NCBI GenBank assembly: GCA_964629615.1
Contig: CAZVUD010000024.1
Location: forward strand, 1 to 26,923
Reading direction: 5' to 3'
Length of the DNA: 26,923 nucleotides
From: SVTX01 sp964629615
GTDB taxonomy: Bacteria > Bacillota > Clostridia > Oscillospirales > CAG-272
Position 1 is the first letter of the stretch. Each line of letters begins with the position of its first letter. The translations under genes and the position numbers were made by a program. Positions 7,109 through 14,162 of the stretch are shown here, in pieces. The notes under the pieces are model-generated. The model worked only from the letters and a program-made list of their open reading frames with translations, was not told the origin of the DNA and searched no databases.

Positions 7109-7633
7109 TTAAAGATCAAAGTAATTCGCGCTCTTGCGGTTCATCTGCTCTGCAAGCATGTTCCATGTCATGCGGTCAACTCTGCCTGTGGGATATATCC
7201 CGTTCTTTTCCTGAAACCGTGCTACGGCGTCCGCGGTGCTCTGACCGTATATTTCGTCGCGTTCTATATTTGCAAAGTCATATATGCCTGAAAGCTCTGT
7301 CAGTATGTGCTGTATCACACCGACCTCAAAGCCCGCAGACCCTATGGAATAGTAGTACGCATCGGGATAAATTGGAAAGATATCAAGCGGCTCTGGGGAC
7401 TGATATGTTGCAAGAGATAAAAGATATTTTTCGTATAACAGGTCGTTTGTGGTAAGGTCCAGCCTGCCTGTCGGGTCAAGACCGTACTTTTTCTGAAACG
7501 CTCTGAGCGCGTCGCGCGTGTATGAGTCAAATATTCCGTCTATAACTATAGGCGGTATGTCGCTGTCGTGATAAGAAAGCTGGCGCAGATATGTCTGAAG
7601 CATGATGGTCGCTTCTCGGTTATTTTGTCGCAT
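7109..7633 (-). CDS. Protein with two peptidoglycan-binding (PG_binding_1) repeats
   Basis: This 174-residue protein is made almost entirely of two PG_binding_1-type repeats, at about residues 8-70 and 97-163. Each shows the typical helix-loop-helix with IDGIFDSYTRDALRAFQKKYGLDPTGRLD or its equivalent DEIYGQSTADAVARFQEKNGIYPTGRVDRMTW. No catalytic domain, signal peptide or transmembrane helix is visible. The ATG has GGAG about 8 bases upstream and lies 24 bases after the SpoIID-like gene, whose own repeats it resembles. A terminator follows directly. It probably binds cell wall or cortex glycan together with its neighbour; how it would leave the cytoplasm is not evident. Confidence 0.85.
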   Translation of the reverse strand: MRQNNREATIMLQTYLRQLSYHDSDIPPIVIDGIFDSYTRDALRAFQKKYGLDPTGRLDLTTNDLLYEKYLLSLATYQSPEPLDIFPIYPDAYYYSIGSAGFEVGVIQHILTELSGIYDFANIERDEIYGQSTADAVARFQEKNGIYPTGRVDRMTWNMLAEQMNRKSANYFDL

Positions 7634-7657
7634 ATATATTCTCCAAGATCTATTTTA

Positions 7658-9055
7658 TTACAGCTCGGGAGAGAACCCGACATACTGTCCCTCGTTCAAT
7701 CTCGTGCCGTTGTAAAGATCGCTGTAAAGCTCGGCGATCCTGAGCCATGTAAGAGGACCGACTATACCGTTGTCCTCCAGCTCGAACAGCCGCTGAAGCG
7801 CTTTTACGGAATTTTCGGTCTGATAACCGAAATATCCCGTGGGCGATACGCTCGGTATCTCGGGATAGCTCTCGGATATAAAGCGTATATATTCCTGCAG
7901 GACGCGCACATCCTCTGATTCCACGCCTCGCCGCAAAAATACTCCCGGGAAGGGTATTGCATTCCCCTCAATGTATTTTACGGGTATGGTGTTCACTATT
8001 CCGAGATAGGCATTATATATTGCGTTCCATGTGCGAGGACCGACTATGCCGTCGGATGTAAGACCGAACGTGTTTTGCGCGGACAGCACGGAATCAAGCG
8101 TGCCCTGACCGAATATCCCGTCTATTGCAGGCGTGCTTACCGTATTGTAGAATTGCGATATATAGGCGAGATAGTATTGCAGTGAGCTGACACCGATGCC
8201 TGTGTCGCCAAACTGTAGGATCTCGGGGAATTGCTTTGATATTTCCGAGAGCGATATTCCCTCGGAATTAATGTCATTTAAGCGCTTTACGCTTGCATAT
8301 ATCTTTTGTATCTCATACCATGTGGCTTTTCCTATGATGCCGTCCGGCGTGAGTCCGAAGTTCTCCTGAAATCTTTTTACGGCGTCCTCGGTATCGAATG
8401 AGAATATGCCGAGTGGGGATGGGATCTTTGGTATGGCTGAAAAATTGTCGGATATGCGGTTGAGGCGTATCTGAATGATGCGTACATCATCGCTGACATT
8501 TCCTATGCGCAGAGGGTAACCGGGGTAGCTCTCACGAACGCCCATGATACGGGCATCGCTCACTATATTTATGTCGCTTCCGTAGTAGTATGTCAGTATT
8601 TCATACGGCGTGTACCCTTGCTGTGCCAAGGATACGCTCCCCCATTGTGACAGCCCGTCGCATATTACCTCTTCGCCGTCACAGTACTGCGCAAACAGAG
8701 GCTCTACACTGCCTTGCCTGACTATATAGTTGTCAAAAAGCTCAAGTGCTATTTCGTTTATGTTTGAAAATATATCTCTGCCTTTTACAAATGATTGGTC
8801 TATGGCTATGGAATTGGTGATGTCAAAATCGTATCCGCGCGAGCGGTAATATTCTGTGTATATCCTGTTGAGCGCAAATGATATCTGTGCGTACATGTTG
8901 GCTCGGATGGCATTTTCGGGCCATGTCGGATATATCTCGCTTGAAGCGACGTTTGCTATGTAGTCGGAAAACGGCAACGTCACATTTTCGGCATTGCTGC
9001 TTGGTGGTCCGAGATGTACGGTTATAAATTCGGGTATGTATGGCGCTTGCGGCAT
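7658..9055 (-). CDS. SpoIID-like domain protein with three peptidoglycan-binding repeats
   Basis: This is a 465-residue protein. Residues 25-165 resemble the SpoIID/LytB domain, whose best-known member is a lytic transglycosylase acting on peptidoglycan during spore engulfment. SSEIYPTWPENAIRANMYAQ (38-57) matches the region of the SpoIID catalytic glutamate (here Glu40), and CDGLSQWGSVSLAQQGYTP followed by ILTYYYGSDI matches the C-terminal SpoIID motif. The usual GHG before the SQ(Y/W)G motif reads CDG here, and Cys125 and Cys132 could bind metal. Three PG_binding_1 repeats follow at about 182-252, 275-350 and 370-445. There is no signal peptide or membrane helix. AAGGAG precedes the ATG. 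A role in spore or envelope peptidoglycan is inferred; catalytic activity is unproven. Confidence 0.82.
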   Translation of the reverse strand: MPQAPYIPEFITVHLGPPSSNAENVTLPFSDYIANVASSEIYPTWPENAIRANMYAQISFALNRIYTEYYRSRGYDFDITNSIAIDQSFVKGRDIFSNINEIALELFDNYIVRQGSVEPLFAQYCDGEEVICDGLSQWGSVSLAQQGYTPYEILTYYYGSDINIVSDARIMGVRESYPGYPLRIGNVSDDVRIIQIRLNRISDNFSAIPKIPSPLGIFSFDTEDAVKRFQENFGLTPDGIIGKATWYEIQKIYASVKRLNDINSEGISLSEISKQFPEILQFGDTGIGVSSLQYYLAYISQFYNTVSTPAIDGIFGQGTLDSVLSAQNTFGLTSDGIVGPRTWNAIYNAYLGIVNTIPVKYIEGNAIPFPGVFLRRGVESEDVRVLQEYIRFISESYPEIPSVSPTGYFGYQTENSVKALQRLFELEDNGIVGPLTWLRIAELYSDLYNGTRLNEGQYVGFSPEL

Positions 9056-9093
9056 GTTGTTCTCCTTTGTGTATTGTCATAAAAGGGTATTTA

Positions 9094-9519
9094 TCATTCA
9101 AGATAAGGGTTTTCATGCTCAAAAAATCTTGTGTCGAATGTGTAGTTTTCACGACCGTTTTCGGATATCGGGATCATGTCTATTCCTTGCACGGCAGTCA
9201 CTCCGTCAAATATCGGGACGCTTATGTATTGCTGTGGATAGTAGCCTTCAAGATATGCGCTGATATTGTATCGTGAATAGCTTTTGCCGCCACCGGGCTT
9301 AAGGGAGGATTCCTTTTTCGGCGCGTCAAGCGACAGACGCTCGGTTTTGCCGGATCTGTCTGTCGTCATATGCGATATCAGCTTACCGTCATTTTCTGTA
9401 CCGATATCGTATCCGAATATATCTATCCCCACCCCTGCAAGAGGGATAGCACCGCGTGCGGTCGTGACATTTATTACAAGATGACCGACACCGCCGTTAT
9501 TTATACCGTTTTCTGTCAT
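9094..9519 (-). CDS. Small beta-sandwich protein (carboxypeptidase regulatory-like/transthyretin-like fold)
   Basis: This 141-residue protein is the first gene of the cassette, with a strong GGAGGT five bases before the ATG. The sequence has the pattern of a carboxypeptidase-regulatory-like fold: GHLVINVTTARGAIPLAGVGIDIF (12-35), TTDRSGKTERLSL (52-64), and YNISAYLEGYYPQQYISVPIFDGVT (84-108). Such modules usually stabilise or tether partner proteins on surfaces. There is no signal peptide. The stretch APKKESSLKPGGGKS between strands is probably a flexible loop. It lies 38 bases upstream of the SpoIID-like gene and is likely a partner of that protein; the fold call is by pattern only. Confidence 0.65.
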   Translation of the reverse strand: MTENGINNGGVGHLVINVTTARGAIPLAGVGIDIFGYDIGTENDGKLISHMTTDRSGKTERLSLDAPKKESSLKPGGGKSYSRYNISAYLEGYYPQQYISVPIFDGVTAVQGIDMIPISENGRENYTFDTRFFEHENPYLE

Positions 9520-9568
9520 AATGCACCTCCGTATGGATATGCGCTCTTTGCTTTACGCATTCTATCCG

Positions 9569-9596
9569 AAGTATATGAGAAGTGCAGGCGCGATGT
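9569..9596 (-). promoter_or_regulatory. Possible sporulation (sigma-K-like) promoter of the SpoIID-like cassette
   Basis: On the minus strand an AC dinucleotide (9595-9596) lies 17 bases before CATATACTT (9569-9577). The B. subtilis sigma-K consensus is AC, 16-17 bases, CATANNNTA, so one position differs. It is placed about 50 bases before the first gene. No good TTGACA/TATAAT pair is visible closer. The match is short and could be chance. Confidence 0.25.
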
Positions 9597-9632
9597 CACA
9601 CTTTTTTGCAAAAACCGAGTCATACAGACGCA

Positions 9633-9651
9633 ATGTTTACAAATTAAACAT
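9633..9651. promoter_or_regulatory. Inverted repeat in the divergent intergenic region (operator candidate)
   Basis: atgttta (9633-9639) and taaacat (9645-9651) are perfect inverted 7-base arms with a 5-base spacer. The repeat ends where the -35 region of the plus-strand membrane protein gene should lie, so a bound dimer could control it. No regulator gene is adjacent. Confidence 0.4.
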
Positions 9652-9678
9652 CAATTAGTCTTCAAAGTATGATATAAT
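9650..9678 (+). promoter_or_regulatory. Putative promoter of the membrane protein gene
   Basis: A full TATAAT (9673-9678) is preceded at 17 bases by a poor -35 hexamer (ATCAAT, 9650-9655). The start codon is 60 bases downstream. The weak -35 next to an inverted repeat would fit a regulated promoter. Confidence 0.45.
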
Positions 9679-9738
9679 TATTATATATGCGCTTTTTGAG
9701 CGAATGAATGTGTAAGGAAGGATTTATAATAGCATCCT

Positions 9739-10518
9739 ATGGAGAATCAACGCGAAAGATCAAGATCTGTATGTAAATACTGTTTTTTTGGAATGACACT
9801 GCTTGCGGCTGTATATTGCTTTGTTATGATACCGATATATGCAAGGACATCGTCTGATGTTTTGTATCAGAGAACGGCAATACCCGATATAGTGAATTTT
9901 GTCATGAAGATGGTGGAGATACTTTGTATGAGTGTCGGATATGCCATGGCTGCATGCATACTTTCATTAAAGGCGAAGAATGCTGTCAGAATGATATATG
10001 TCACATACGGCTCTGCCGCACTTATAAAGTGCACCGTGTCGCAGATAGTATTGTGGATGCTGGACGGCGGATTGCCTGCTGTCAATAACGGGTTTTTTGT
10101 TGAGATCGCGTGGAAGATCATTCTTCCGCTCGTGCTTGAAATGATACAGTTCACGCTGTTCTTTGTATTTGTATTGAGAGTATGGCAGAGATCAGATGCG
10201 GACGGATCCTTTGATATGCGTGATATAGGCAAGCTTTGCGATATCAAAAGACCTGTGCAGAGAAGTGCATTTTGCGGCGGCATGATCGTGCTTGTAACGA
10301 GAGTATTGCTTACCACGATAGATGAGATATACATAACGCTGGAAACAAGACCCATAAAAAATCTTTCCGAGGCTCTGACATTCATCACGCGTTATCTTGC
10401 AGATGCCGTGTACGGCGCGGCAGTGTATTTTGCCATAATATTCGTGTTTATCATGCTTGTTGAGAAGGTGCTTTGCAGACAGGCGTGTGAAAACGATACA
10501 GACGGAACAATAAGCTAA
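9739..10518 (+). CDS. Integral membrane protein, six predicted helices, function unknown
   Basis: This 259-residue protein is not one I recognise. Hydrophobic segments lie at about residues 13-34, 52-76, 84-107, 122-147, 178-200 and 221-246, so six transmembrane helices are likely, with a charged loop at 149-175 (WQRSDADGSFDMRDIGK). Both ends are hydrophilic. ATG 9739 is the only plausible start: an in-frame stop (tag, 9730) lies just upstream. The best ribosome binding site (aaggaagga, 9713-9721) ends 17 bases before the ATG, which is unusually far and suggests weak translation or a structured leader. It stands alone, divergent from the SpoIID-like cassette and 122 bases ahead of pncB, which has its own promoter. 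No terminator is visible after it. Confidence 0.72.
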   Translation: MENQRERSRSVCKYCFFGMTLLAAVYCFVMIPIYARTSSDVLYQRTAIPDIVNFVMKMVEILCMSVGYAMAACILSLKAKNAVRMIYVTYGSAALIKCTVSQIVLWMLDGGLPAVNNGFFVEIAWKIILPLVLEMIQFTLFFVFVLRVWQRSDADGSFDMRDIGKLCDIKRPVQRSAFCGGMIVLVTRVLLTTIDEIYITLETRPIKNLSEALTFITRYLADAVYGAAVYFAIIFVFIMLVEKVLCRQACENDTDGTIS

Positions 10519-10559
10519 TAACTTTCGACAAAAATGATCAGATATTTACGCTCCATGTA

Positions 10560-10589
10560 TTGACTTTGGTGCATAATATCTGTTATAAT
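10560..10589 (+). promoter_or_regulatory. Promoter of pncB
   Basis: TTGACT (10560-10565) and TATAAT (10584-10589) are separated by 18 bases, about 50 bases before the start codon. This is a good sigma-A match and indicates an independent transcript starting just ahead of the GC-rich leader hairpin. Confidence 0.78.
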
Positions 10590-10609
10590 AATATATTATA
10601 TATATTTGA

Positions 10610-10628
10610 TCCCGCGCGTTGCGCGGGA
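10610..10628 (+). promoter_or_regulatory. GC-rich leader hairpin next to the pncB ribosome binding site
   Basis: tcccgcgc (10610-10617) pairs perfectly with gcgcggga (10621-10628) over a 3-base loop. The ribosome binding site gaggaa (10631-10636) begins two bases later. In an otherwise AT-rich leader this very stable stem could limit ribosome access or shield the 5' end from RNases. No larger riboswitch fold is evident in the roughly 50-base leader. Confidence 0.5.
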
Positions 10629-10640
10629 CGGAGGAAAACT

Positions 10641-12080
10641 ATGAAGGATATTAAGAGAAATCTCACCATGCTTACCGACTTTTACGAGATAACCATGGGA
10701 AACGGTTATTTCAAGTGCGGTATAAAGGACAGAATAGTATATTTTGATGTTTTTTACAGAGATAATCCCGATGGAAGCGGATTTGCGGTAGTTGCAGGTC
10801 TTGAGCAGATAGTCGAGTATATAAAGGACCTCAGATTTGATGCGGACGATATAGAGTACCTGAGAGGTAAGAAGCTCTTTGATGAGGAGTTTTTGAAATA
10901 TCTTGAGGACTTCAGATTTACAGGCGATATGTGGGCAGTGCCTGAGGGAACCATAGTATTCCCGGGAGAGCCTCTTGTGACCGTCAGAGCCAAGGCTATC
11001 GAGGCGCAGTTTATAGAAACTTATATCCTGATGGCGATAAATCACCAGTCACTCATAGCGACAAAGGCGGCAAGACTCACGAGAGCGGCGAGGGGCAGAG
11101 CGGTATCCGAATTCGGATCGAGACGTGCACAGGGTGCGGATGCGGCTATACTTGGCGCAAGAGCTGCTTACATCGGCGGCTGTAATTCCACTGCGTGTGC
11201 GATAACCGATGAGCTTTACGGAGTTCCTGCAACGGGAACTATGGCGCATGCGTGGGTTCAGATGTTTGACACAGAGTATGAGGCGTTCAAGACCTATTGT
11301 GAGATATATCCGAATAACGCGACTCTTCTTGTAGATACCTATAACGTGCTTGAATCGGGCATACCGAATGCTATACGCGCCTTTAATGAGGTGCTGAAGC
11401 CCCTCGGAATAGAAAATTGCGGAATAAGAATAGACTCGGGAGATATAACATACCTTACAAAGAAGTGCAGAAAGCTCCTTGATGAGGCAGGCTGGAGCAA
11501 ATGTAAGATAATCATTTCCAATTCGCTTGACGAATATATAATACGCGACATCATCCGTCAGGGTGCGGAGGTGGATGCATTCGGTGTCGGCGAAAGACTT
11601 ATAACCTCAAAGAGCCATCCCGTGTTCGGTGCGGTATACAAGCTTTGCGCGGTTGAGAACAGCGACGGAGAGGTCATTCCGAAGATAAAGATAAGTGAGA
11701 ACGTAGGTAAGATAACCACGCCCCACTTCAAGAAGGTATACAGGCTTCGTGACAGAGAAACGGGAAAGGCAGAGGCGGACCTTATATGCTTGCACGACGA
11801 ATATGTTGATGACACAAAGCCTATCGAAATATTCGATCCCGAGCATACATGGAAGAGAAAGGTCATGAATAACTACACCGCGACCGAGCTCCTTGTAAGA
11901 GTGTTTGACAAAGGAGAGCTCGTGTATGAGCTTCCGACTCTTGAGAGCATACGTGAGCATCACAAGCAGGAGCTTGAGGGTATGTGGGAGGAAGTAAGGA
12001 GATTTACAAATCCTCACAATTATTATGTCGATCTCTCGCAAAAGCTGTGGGATGTCAAGTACAGCATGCTCAGAAAATGA
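10641..12080 (+). CDS. pncB: Nicotinate phosphoribosyltransferase
   Basis: This 479-residue enzyme joins nicotinate and PRPP to make nicotinate mononucleotide, the first step of NAD salvage, in the cytoplasm. The start is ATG 10641, with GAGGAA 4 bases upstream; the frame is open further back but those codons lie inside the promoter. Motifs include LTMLTDFYEITMGNGYF at the N-terminus, EFGSRRAQGADAAILGARAAYIGG with STA just after (about 155-185), GTMAHAWVQ, and the RIDSGDITYLTKKCRKLLDEAG phosphate-binding region. The length and motifs match the bacterial longer NAPRTase class. It has its own promoter and is 72 bases ahead of cdaA with no clear terminator between them, so cdaA may be read from the same promoter. 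Confidence 0.95.
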   Translation: MKDIKRNLTMLTDFYEITMGNGYFKCGIKDRIVYFDVFYRDNPDGSGFAVVAGLEQIVEYIKDLRFDADDIEYLRGKKLFDEEFLKYLEDFRFTGDMWAVPEGTIVFPGEPLVTVRAKAIEAQFIETYILMAINHQSLIATKAARLTRAARGRAVSEFGSRRAQGADAAILGARAAYIGGCNSTACAITDELYGVPATGTMAHAWVQMFDTEYEAFKTYCEIYPNNATLLVDTYNVLESGIPNAIRAFNEVLKPLGIENCGIRIDSGDITYLTKKCRKLLDEAGWSKCKIIISNSLDEYIIRDIIRQGAEVDAFGVGERLITSKSHPVFGAVYKLCAVENSDGEVIPKIKISENVGKITTPHFKKVYRLRDRETGKAEADLICLHDEYVDDTKPIEIFDPEHTWKRKVMNNYTATELLVRVFDKGELVYELPTLESIREHHKQELEGMWEEVRRFTNPHNYYVDLSQKLWDVKYSMLRK

Positions 12081-12152
12081 CATTTTGATATAACGACATT
12101 CATAGCTTAGAGGCGTACTGCAGACAATAATTTTTAGAAAGGCGGATGAGCA

Positions 12153-13124
12153 ATGTCTGAAAAAATTGCGCAGATATGGGAATTTGTAACGGAATTTGTT
12201 GATAATTACGTCATGTTTCCATTAAAGAGCATAAATCTTATAGATATCATAGATATAATACTGTTGGCAACGCTGATATACGTGGCGTACAATAAATTTA
12301 TAAGAGAAAAGCATGCCTCAAGGTTAGCATACGGCGTGGGTCTTTTGATCGCGATATATGCACTCAGTGACCTGATAGGAATGATCGCACTGTCATCGAT
12401 ACTGAAGAACTTTTATGCCGTAGGCATTATGGCGATATGCATAATATTTCAGCCCGAGCTTCGCGAAACGCTGGAGGAGGTGGGCTCAACGTCCATAAAT
12501 ATCCGAAAGCATAAAAAGAACAGATCGGGAAATGACTATGACAGCATGATGCTCAAGACTGTAAACGAGGTGTCGGCGGCGGCGTTCGATATAGCCGCAA
12601 AGGGCGACGGTGCGCTTATAGTGCTTGAAAGATCGGGAAAATTGAAGTATCAGATGTCAGAGGGAACTCCGATAGACGCGCTCGTATCACGCCAGCTGCT
12701 TTCAAATATATTTGTAAATAAAGCTCCGCTGCATGACGGCGCGGTAATAATACGCGATGGCAGAATAGTTTCCGCGTCCTGTAAATCCAAGACCATATCG
12801 GGAAATGACGAGATGCTTCACGGACTTGGCACAAGGCACAGAGCGGCAGTGAGGATATCTGAGATAAGTGATGCCGTTGTAGTTGTGGTGTCCGAGGAAA
12901 CAGGCACTATATCCATTGCAAATAACAAGCTGTTAAAGCGAGATTATAACGATATCGGAACAGGCGGAAAGCATAAGTCCACAGACCTTCGTGATGATCT
13001 GTTAAGGCTCATGACGGGCAAGAGCGTAGCCGATCTTGTGTCAAAGAGCGGAAACAAGGAAGCAGAGCTTATAGTTGACGATGAGCTTAAGAATATTGAC
13101 AGCGCCGATGCATCCGGCAACTGA
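12153..13124 (+). CDS. cdaA: Diadenylate cyclase CdaA (c-di-AMP synthase)
   Basis: This 323-residue membrane enzyme condenses two ATP into cyclic di-AMP, which controls potassium and osmolyte uptake and wall homeostasis. Three N-terminal helices lie at about residues 29-48, 58-78 and 86-102. The cytoplasmic DAC domain spans about 105-265, with the catalytic DGA (195-197) and RHR (228-230) motifs. The protein is about 45-50 residues longer than typical CdaA; the extra C-terminus from about 270 (GGKHKSTDLRDDLLRLM) is charged and unlike the common form. AAAGGCGG precedes the ATG. cdaR follows 24 bases after its stop, the usual pairing, but glmM, which commonly completes the operon, is absent here. 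Confidence 0.96.
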   Translation: MSEKIAQIWEFVTEFVDNYVMFPLKSINLIDIIDIILLATLIYVAYNKFIREKHASRLAYGVGLLIAIYALSDLIGMIALSSILKNFYAVGIMAICIIFQPELRETLEEVGSTSINIRKHKKNRSGNDYDSMMLKTVNEVSAAAFDIAAKGDGALIVLERSGKLKYQMSEGTPIDALVSRQLLSNIFVNKAPLHDGAVIIRDGRIVSASCKSKTISGNDEMLHGLGTRHRAAVRISEISDAVVVVVSEETGTISIANNKLLKRDYNDIGTGGKHKSTDLRDDLLRLMTGKSVADLVSKSGNKEAELIVDDELKNIDSADASGN

Positions 13125-13148
13125 TCACGATGAAAGGGTAATTTGTAT

Positions 13149-14162
13149 ATGAAACAGCATGATTTCATAAAGGACGCCGATAGTAACGATATCGTTATAT
13201 CGGACGTCAAGAAGAAAAAGCTTGACATCGTTCCGAGATTGATATGCCTTGTCTTTGCGATAATTTTGTGGATATACTTTGTAAATATAAACGACAGCAG
13301 TGTCACTGCCACCTTTAAGGTAAGACTTGACGTTACAGGCGCAGATGTCTTAAAGAACAGCTCAGGACAGATGATGTACGGACTTGATACGCAGGAGGTC
13401 ACCATTACCGTTAAAGGAACTAACCGCGACCTCAAAAAATACAGTGCGGCAGATTATCTGGCGGCAATAGACATAGGCTCTGTCAGCGGAACGGGCAAGC
13501 ATTCGATCGAGGTAGTGCCCGTGCTTCCGAGCGACACGTCACTCAGCTTGTCGGTGGTATCAGTCGAGCCTCAGTTCGTCACCTTCTATACGGATATCGT
13601 GGAGACCAAGACTGTGGATTTTGAGGCTGTCATGGGAGGCGAGGTAACAACTCCTTACCAATTGAATGTCGTTCAGAATAAGACTACAGTGGATATAACA
13701 GGTCCGAGATCTGTCATCGAATCGATAGTTTCGGCAAAGTATTCCATAAAGAGCGGAGATTATCACACAAGCACGAAATTCTCGGGCTTCAAGCTCAGCT
13801 TCTTCGACCAAAACGGCGACAGCGTTCCGTATGACGACAGGATAATTACCTATTCGACCGATAATACGGTGGTTGAGCTTATGGTCACGACAGAGGGAAG
13901 CATGGGAATAGATCTGCTTCTCGGTGGTTCTCCTCTCCCGAGCAATATTACATACAGCTATGACAGCATAACTGTTATAGGAGATCCTACCGTAATACTT
14001 TCAGATGCCGTTAAAAACGGAAAGATAAAGGCGAGTGTTACGCAGGAGCAGATAGACAGCGGAAGTCTTACCGTGCGTGTTGAAAATGAGGATCTTCCCA
14101 CGGGCGTTATGCTCAAAGAGGATTATGTGGATGTGGTCATAACATTTCAGGTGTCGCAATGA
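13149..14162 (+). CDS. cdaR: CdaA regulatory protein CdaR (YbbR-domain protein)
   Basis: This is a 337-residue protein anchored by one N-terminal helix (PRLICLVFAIILWIYFVNIN, about residues 27-46), with the rest outside the membrane. The extracellular part consists of YbbR-like beta repeats, roughly four, recognisable by recurring VTVKGTNRDLKKY and VDITGPRSVIESI patterns. CdaR binds and modulates CdaA in Bacillota. I chose ATG 13149 rather than TTG 13143 because AAAGGG lies at a normal distance from the ATG and too close to the TTG. Its stop overlaps the start of the next gene (ATGA), showing tight translational coupling to the FAD oxidoreductase. Confidence 0.92.
   Translation: MKQHDFIKDADSNDIVISDVKKKKLDIVPRLICLVFAIILWIYFVNINDSSVTATFKVRLDVTGADVLKNSSGQMMYGLDTQEVTITVKGTNRDLKKYSAADYLAAIDIGSVSGTGKHSIEVVPVLPSDTSLSLSVVSVEPQFVTFYTDIVETKTVDFEAVMGGEVTTPYQLNVVQNKTTVDITGPRSVIESIVSAKYSIKSGDYHTSTKFSGFKLSFFDQNGDSVPYDDRIITYSTDNTVVELMVTTEGSMGIDLLLGGSPLPSNITYSYDSITVIGDPTVILSDAVKNGKIKASVTQEQIDSGSLTVRVENEDLPTGVMLKEDYVDVVITFQVSQ

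Noticed and set aside
10560..10640. Upstream extension of the pncB frame by 27 codons
   Set aside because: The extra codons cover the promoter and leader hairpin, and the family start (MKDIKRNLTMLTDFYE) with a good ribosome binding site is at 10641.
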